NCBI GenBank assembly: GCA_002292375.1 | Contig: DBBV01000020.1 | Location: forward strand, 8,236-72,235 | Length of the DNA: 64,000 nt | Direction of reading: 5' to 3' | Origin: Methylococcaceae bacterium UBA975 | GTDB taxonomy: Bacteria > Pseudomonadota > Gammaproteobacteria > Methylococcales > Cycloclasticaceae | Shown here: positions 61,114 through 64,000 of the stretch, one piece after another | Position numbering within the stretch: position 1 is the stretch's first letter | How the letters are laid out: each line of letters opens with the position of its first letter | Position numbers and translations under genes: made by a program | Notes under the pieces: model-generated | The model's input: the letters and a program-made list of their open reading frames with translations, nothing else | Told to the model about the DNA's origin: nothing | The model's database searches: none

Positions 61114-61943
61114 TGGTTGGAGCATTACAAGCTTATCTGATATTGCATCCGTAGAGCGGGGGAAGTTTTCAGCTCGTCCACGAAACGATCCACAATATTA
61201 TGGAGGCGCCATACCATTCGTTCAAACTGGTGATATTGCCGCTGCAGATACTTACCTCAGAACTTTTAGCCAAACATTAAATGCAGAAGGATTAAAAGTA
61301 AGTAAATTATTCCCTGAAAACACTATATTAATAACAATAGCCGCAAATATTGGTGACACAGCCATCACAACTTTTGACGTTGCTTGCCCTGACAGCTTGG
61401 TAGCAATTCAGCCTAAGAAGAACACATCTGACACATATTGGCTTAAAAACGCTTTAGAGACACTCAAGACTGAGCTTGATTCAAAAGCCACTCAAAACGC
61501 ACAAAAAAACATTAATCTACAAGTCCTAAAGCCTCTAAAAATACTAACTCCTCCACTCCCTGAACAACGAAAAATCGCCAAAATCCTATCCACATGGGAT
61601 AAAGCTATTAGCACCACCGAGCGCCTAATCGACAACAGCAAACAGCAGAAAAAAGCCCTCATGCAACAACTGCTCACGGGTAAAAAGCGCCTGCTAGATG
61701 AATCAGGCAAACCATTTGAGGGTGAGTGGGAAAAAGCAGAGCTGGGTAACCTTTTAGATTACAAGCAACCGACCCCTTATTTGGTGAAGTCCACCGATTA
61801 TTCAAATAAATACCAGATACCGGTATTAACTGCCGGAAAGACATTTGTATTAGGTTACTCAAATGAAGAGTTCGGCATCTTCAGCGAGAACCTACCTGTG
61901 ATCATATTTGACGACTTCACCACAGCTACTAAGTTTGTAGATT
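61103..61943 (+). pseudogene. hsdS: HsdS specificity subunit, 5' part split by IS3 element
   Basis: First 280 residues of HsdS: TRD1 GWSITSLSDIASVERGKFSARPRND, PLPEQRKIAKILSTWDKAISTTERLIDNSKQQKKALMQQLLTGKKRL (conserved coiled coil), and the beginning of TRD2, broken at VIIFDDFTTATKFVD. The reading frame ends in the element at 61984. Removing the element and one ATT restores one 393-residue frame, so only the insertion breaks the gene. Confidence 0.93.
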
Positions 61944-61961
61944 TGAATCGCCTTGAGATTA

Positions 61962-62837
61962 CTAGACACTCATTAGCTCCCTAAAGTACCTTTTTTCATA
62001 CTCAACTGGCGACAACATATCGTTGTTGCCATGCTTCCGAACTGGATTATAGAACATCTCAATATAATCAAAAATATCCTGCTTGGCTAAATCACGAGTT
62101 GCATATACTTTTCGTTTGATACGTTCGCGTTTTAGCAGTTGAAAGAAGCTCTCAGCAACCGCATTATCATGGCAATTACCTCGACGGCTCATGCTGCTCT
62201 GCAAATTATGCGCTTTCAAAAAGTCTTGCCATTCATAACTGGTATATTGACTACCTTGGTCAGAATGAACAACGACCTCCGTCGTCGGCTTTCTTTTCCA
62301 TACGGCCATCAGTAATGCGTTCATAACAAGATCTGTTTCCATTCTTGAGTGCATTGACCAACCAATAATTTGGCGTGAGAATAAATCCAACACGACAGCT
62401 AAGTACAACCAACCTTCATAAGTTCTGATATAAGTAATATCCGTCACCCATGATTGATTAGGCTCATTGACCTCAAATTGTCGCTGTAAAATATTCTGGG
62501 CAACGGATGAGGGTAAGCTACCTTTCATATAACGTCGCTTTTTGTATCCAGTTTGTGATTTAAGCTTGTTTTGATGCATTAAACGTTCAACGCGGCTCAT
62601 GCCGCAAGTTTCACCTAGTTCGCGTAGATCGTGGTACACCTTGCGATAACCATATACGCAACCACTTTCCAGCCAGGACTGTTTTATAATGCCTAGCAGG
62701 CGTTGATCTTCTATCGTGCGTTTAGACTTGGGCTGTTTTAGCCAAGCGTAATAACCGCTTCGATGAACATTGGCTGCTTTACACAGTAATTTAACCCCAT
62801 GCTGGGGATGATGAGCCTTGATAAACGCATACCTCAC
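61962..62837 (-). CDS. IS3 transposase OrfB (DDE integrase domain)
   Basis: A 291-residue OrfB: HTH_21 part with YGYRKVYHDLRELGETCGMSRVERLM, DDE with WVTDITYIRTYEGWLYLAVVLDLFSRQIIGW (D), VVHSDQGSQYTS (D) and NCHDNAVAESFFQLLKRE (E). Made as an OrfAB fusion by minus-one frameshifting: an A6G run at 62867-62873 (AAAAAAG) lies at the end of orfA. Confidence 0.95.
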   Translation of the reverse strand: MRYAFIKAHHPQHGVKLLCKAANVHRSGYYAWLKQPKSKRTIEDQRLLGIIKQSWLESGCVYGYRKVYHDLRELGETCGMSRVERLMHQNKLKSQTGYKKRRYMKGSLPSSVAQNILQRQFEVNEPNQSWVTDITYIRTYEGWLYLAVVLDLFSRQIIGWSMHSRMETDLVMNALLMAVWKRKPTTEVVVHSDQGSQYTSYEWQDFLKAHNLQSSMSRRGNCHDNAVAESFFQLLKRERIKRKVYATRDLAKQDIFDYIEMFYNPVRKHGNNDMLSPVEYEKRYFRELMSV

Positions 62838-63112
62838 AGTGACTCTTTGGCAAAATATGCGGCGGCCTTTTTTAATATGTCTCGTTCTTCTTCAGTGCGC
62901 CTAAGTTGCGCTTTCAGATCACGGATTTCTTTTTGCTGGTCGGTGATTTGATTGTACTTGGAACTTTCGTTGCCATAACGCTCAACCCAAGCATAAAGGC
63001 TTTTGGTGGTGCAACCTAACCGTTTCGCCACTTCATAAACTGAATAGTTGCGTTCAGTAATTTGTTTAACGGCTTCAATCTTAAATTCGTCTGTGTATCT
63101 CTTGCTTGTCAT
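62834..63112 (-). CDS. IS3 transposase OrfA (helix-turn-helix)
   Basis: About 92 residues: KRYTDEFKIEAVKQITERNYSVYEVAKRLGCTTKSLYAWVER, followed by a leucine zipper-like stretch QQKEIRDLKAQLRRTEEERDILKKAAAYFA. ATG 63112 has GGAG 7 bases ahead. Overlaps orfB. Confidence 0.93.
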   Translation of the reverse strand: MTSKRYTDEFKIEAVKQITERNYSVYEVAKRLGCTTKSLYAWVERYGNESSKYNQITDQQKEIRDLKAQLRRTEEERDILKKAAAYFAKESL

Positions 63113-63179
63113 CTGTTTCTCCAATATTGCTATTATCATATAGCTTTGGAGTGTCTATAGTTCTCATGGCGATTCAATT

Positions 63180-63520
63180 TTCCATTTAAGGCTAAGTCTA
63201 GCGCAATGAAAATTCTAGTCGCAAAAGAAGGTGCTTCTATCAAGTACATATTCGAAGCTATGCAAATACTTAATTATCCTATTGGCGGACACCAACGACA
63301 CTGGATTTCTATATTTTCCTACCTTGTTATTGCGCTACCTTCTCGAGAAGAACAACAAAAAATCATAAGCACTCTCACCAATGTAGACAAAGAAACTAAA
63401 CTATTCGAACGACAACTCGCTGACCTAAAGCAAGAGAAAAAAGCATTAATGCAGCAGTTGTTGACGGGTAAGCGTCGAGTAAAAACTAATAATTTCGAAA
63501 AGGATTGTCAAAATGTCTAA
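63180..63520 (+). pseudogene. hsdS: HsdS specificity subunit, 3' part
   Basis: Continues TRD2 exactly where the 5' part stops: FPFKAKSSAMKILVAKEGASIKYIFEAMQ, then LPSREEQQKIISTLTNVDKETKLFERQLADLKQEKKALMQQLLTGKRRV, the second conserved coiled coil. Stop at 63518-63520 overlaps the next gene by 8 bp. A truncated product could start at ATG 63206. Confidence 0.9.
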
Positions 63521-64000
63521 TGAAGATTATAAATTCACGGCATTGAATAAAGCCGTTTCGACCGATGATGAGCTCCAAAAAATTAAAAAAGAGTTGAGTG
63601 TCAATGGCACTAGCAGCACCTTACGGGATGCGTTAATGACCGCTTGTAGAGAAGGCTATTTTTTAGAACTTATTGCCGATATGTATGCGCTGGTTGGAGA
63701 TGATGAGCTAAATTTTAAGAAGCAGTTGCTAGCACTACATAATAACGGATTAATTAATGTTGTTGATGAGTTTTTGCGACTGACTAAATCTGGGGAACAA
63801 GACTTCTTCTTTATACGTCATGTGTTTGAAATGATTCTCCCTGATATAGATGCGCCTACTCATATTGTGATGACTTGTGTGAAGCATTTAACGGTTCAAG
63901 CTGGAAATGATTTAGCGGCAGGAATGCTTTTGGTACCTTTTAAGAGGTTTTGCGAGGCAAGCTTAAAAAGATCAGAAGAAGCATTAGATATTGCGATACA
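63513..64000 (+). CDS. Unrecognised protein of the hsd locus (partial, runs off the edge)
   Basis: At least 162 residues starting MSNEDYKFTALNKAVSTDDELQ. All-helical by eye, with HEAT-like short helices (GEQDFFFIRHVFEMILPDIDAPTHIV, HLTVQAGNDLAAGMLL), no membrane part. Not recognised. It overlaps hsdS and so belongs to the same operon, between hsdS and an expected hsdR outside the window. Confidence 0.7.
   Translation, partial: MSNEDYKFTALNKAVSTDDELQKIKKELSVNGTSSTLRDALMTACREGYFLELIADMYALVGDDELNFKKQLLALHNNGLINVVDEFLRLTKSGEQDFFFIRHVFEMILPDIDAPTHIVMTCVKHLTVQAGNDLAAGMLLVPFKRFCEASLKRSEEALDIAI

Larger units (their letters stand above)
61944..63176 (-). mobile_element. IS3-family insertion sequence in hsdS (1233 bp)
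   Basis: Ends TGAATCGCC...GGCGATTCA, with 28-bp inverted repeats matching at 23 positions (61944-61971 and 63149-63176). Flanked by a 3-bp ATT duplication (61941-61943 and 63177-63179), normal for IS3. Holds orfA and orfB in overlapping frames on the minus strand. Recent insertion: the repeats and both ORFs are intact. Confidence 0.95.

Overview
The window reads as chromosomal DNA of a free-living, polarly flagellated, probably marine gammaproteobacterium. The fliLMNOPQR-flhB-flhA-flhF-flhG gene order, the FadE-type acyl-CoA dehydrogenase, the HemH/YbgA/PhrB neighbourhood and an RpoE-ChrR stress locus all point to that class. I cannot place the genus. No rRNA, tRNA or CRISPR array was seen.

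Layout. 1-9026 (minus strand): late flagellar operon for the C-ring, export gate and polar-placement GTPase. 9039-9607: decayed outer-membrane beta-barrel gene plus a terminator. 9608-14319: single metabolic and membrane genes (signal-peptide methyltransferase, MAPEG protein, an unrecognised repeat-built membrane protein, an FMN monooxygenase, DUF3010). 14529-22034 (minus): ten-gene Mrp/Mbh-type cation/proton antiporter operon with three NuoL/M/N-like subunits. 22226-29300: Ref-like RecA-dependent nuclease, group 2 truncated haemoglobin, cysteine-cluster protein, NemA-type ene-reductase, BASS transporter, TrmH-type methyltransferase, FadE.

29571-36357: an integron-type cassette array without an integrase (a CALIN). 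Short, mostly unrelated ORFs all lie on the minus strand and are separated by seven clear attC-like sites (R'' RYYYAAC, R' GTTRRRY) plus degenerate ones. Cargo: secreted protein, HigBA toxin-antitoxin, stand-alone HD-GYP phosphodiesterase, HPP membrane protein, a PD-(D/E)XK-like protein, a two-helix membrane protein, an Mrr restriction enzyme and an ABM-domain protein. Short dispersed repeats and a copied 5' end of the TrmH gene lie at its left flank.

36383-52189: a photo-oxidative/singlet-oxygen stress island. hemH and a TIGR01777 oxidoreductase diverge, across a palindromic operator, from ybgA-merR-phrB-blc. An eight-gene minus-strand lipid operon (DUF3833, desaturase, NTF2-like, SDR, FAD oxidoreductase, DUF1365, cyclopropane synthase, DUF2878) diverges from an ECF sigma/ChrR pair. 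Two mirror-image promoter elements lie between the divergent units, which suggests that one sigma factor drives both. Two genes inside the island are broken: an ene-reductase remnant and a psiE-like gene with a nonsense codon.

52865-58678: a Tn7-like core (TnsA, TnsB, TnsC, TniQ/TnsD) without Cas genes. 58969-64000: a type I restriction-modification locus (half-size HsdS, HsdM, HsdS). Its full hsdS is split by a 1233-bp IS3-family element with a clean 3-bp target duplication. The last gene runs off the window.
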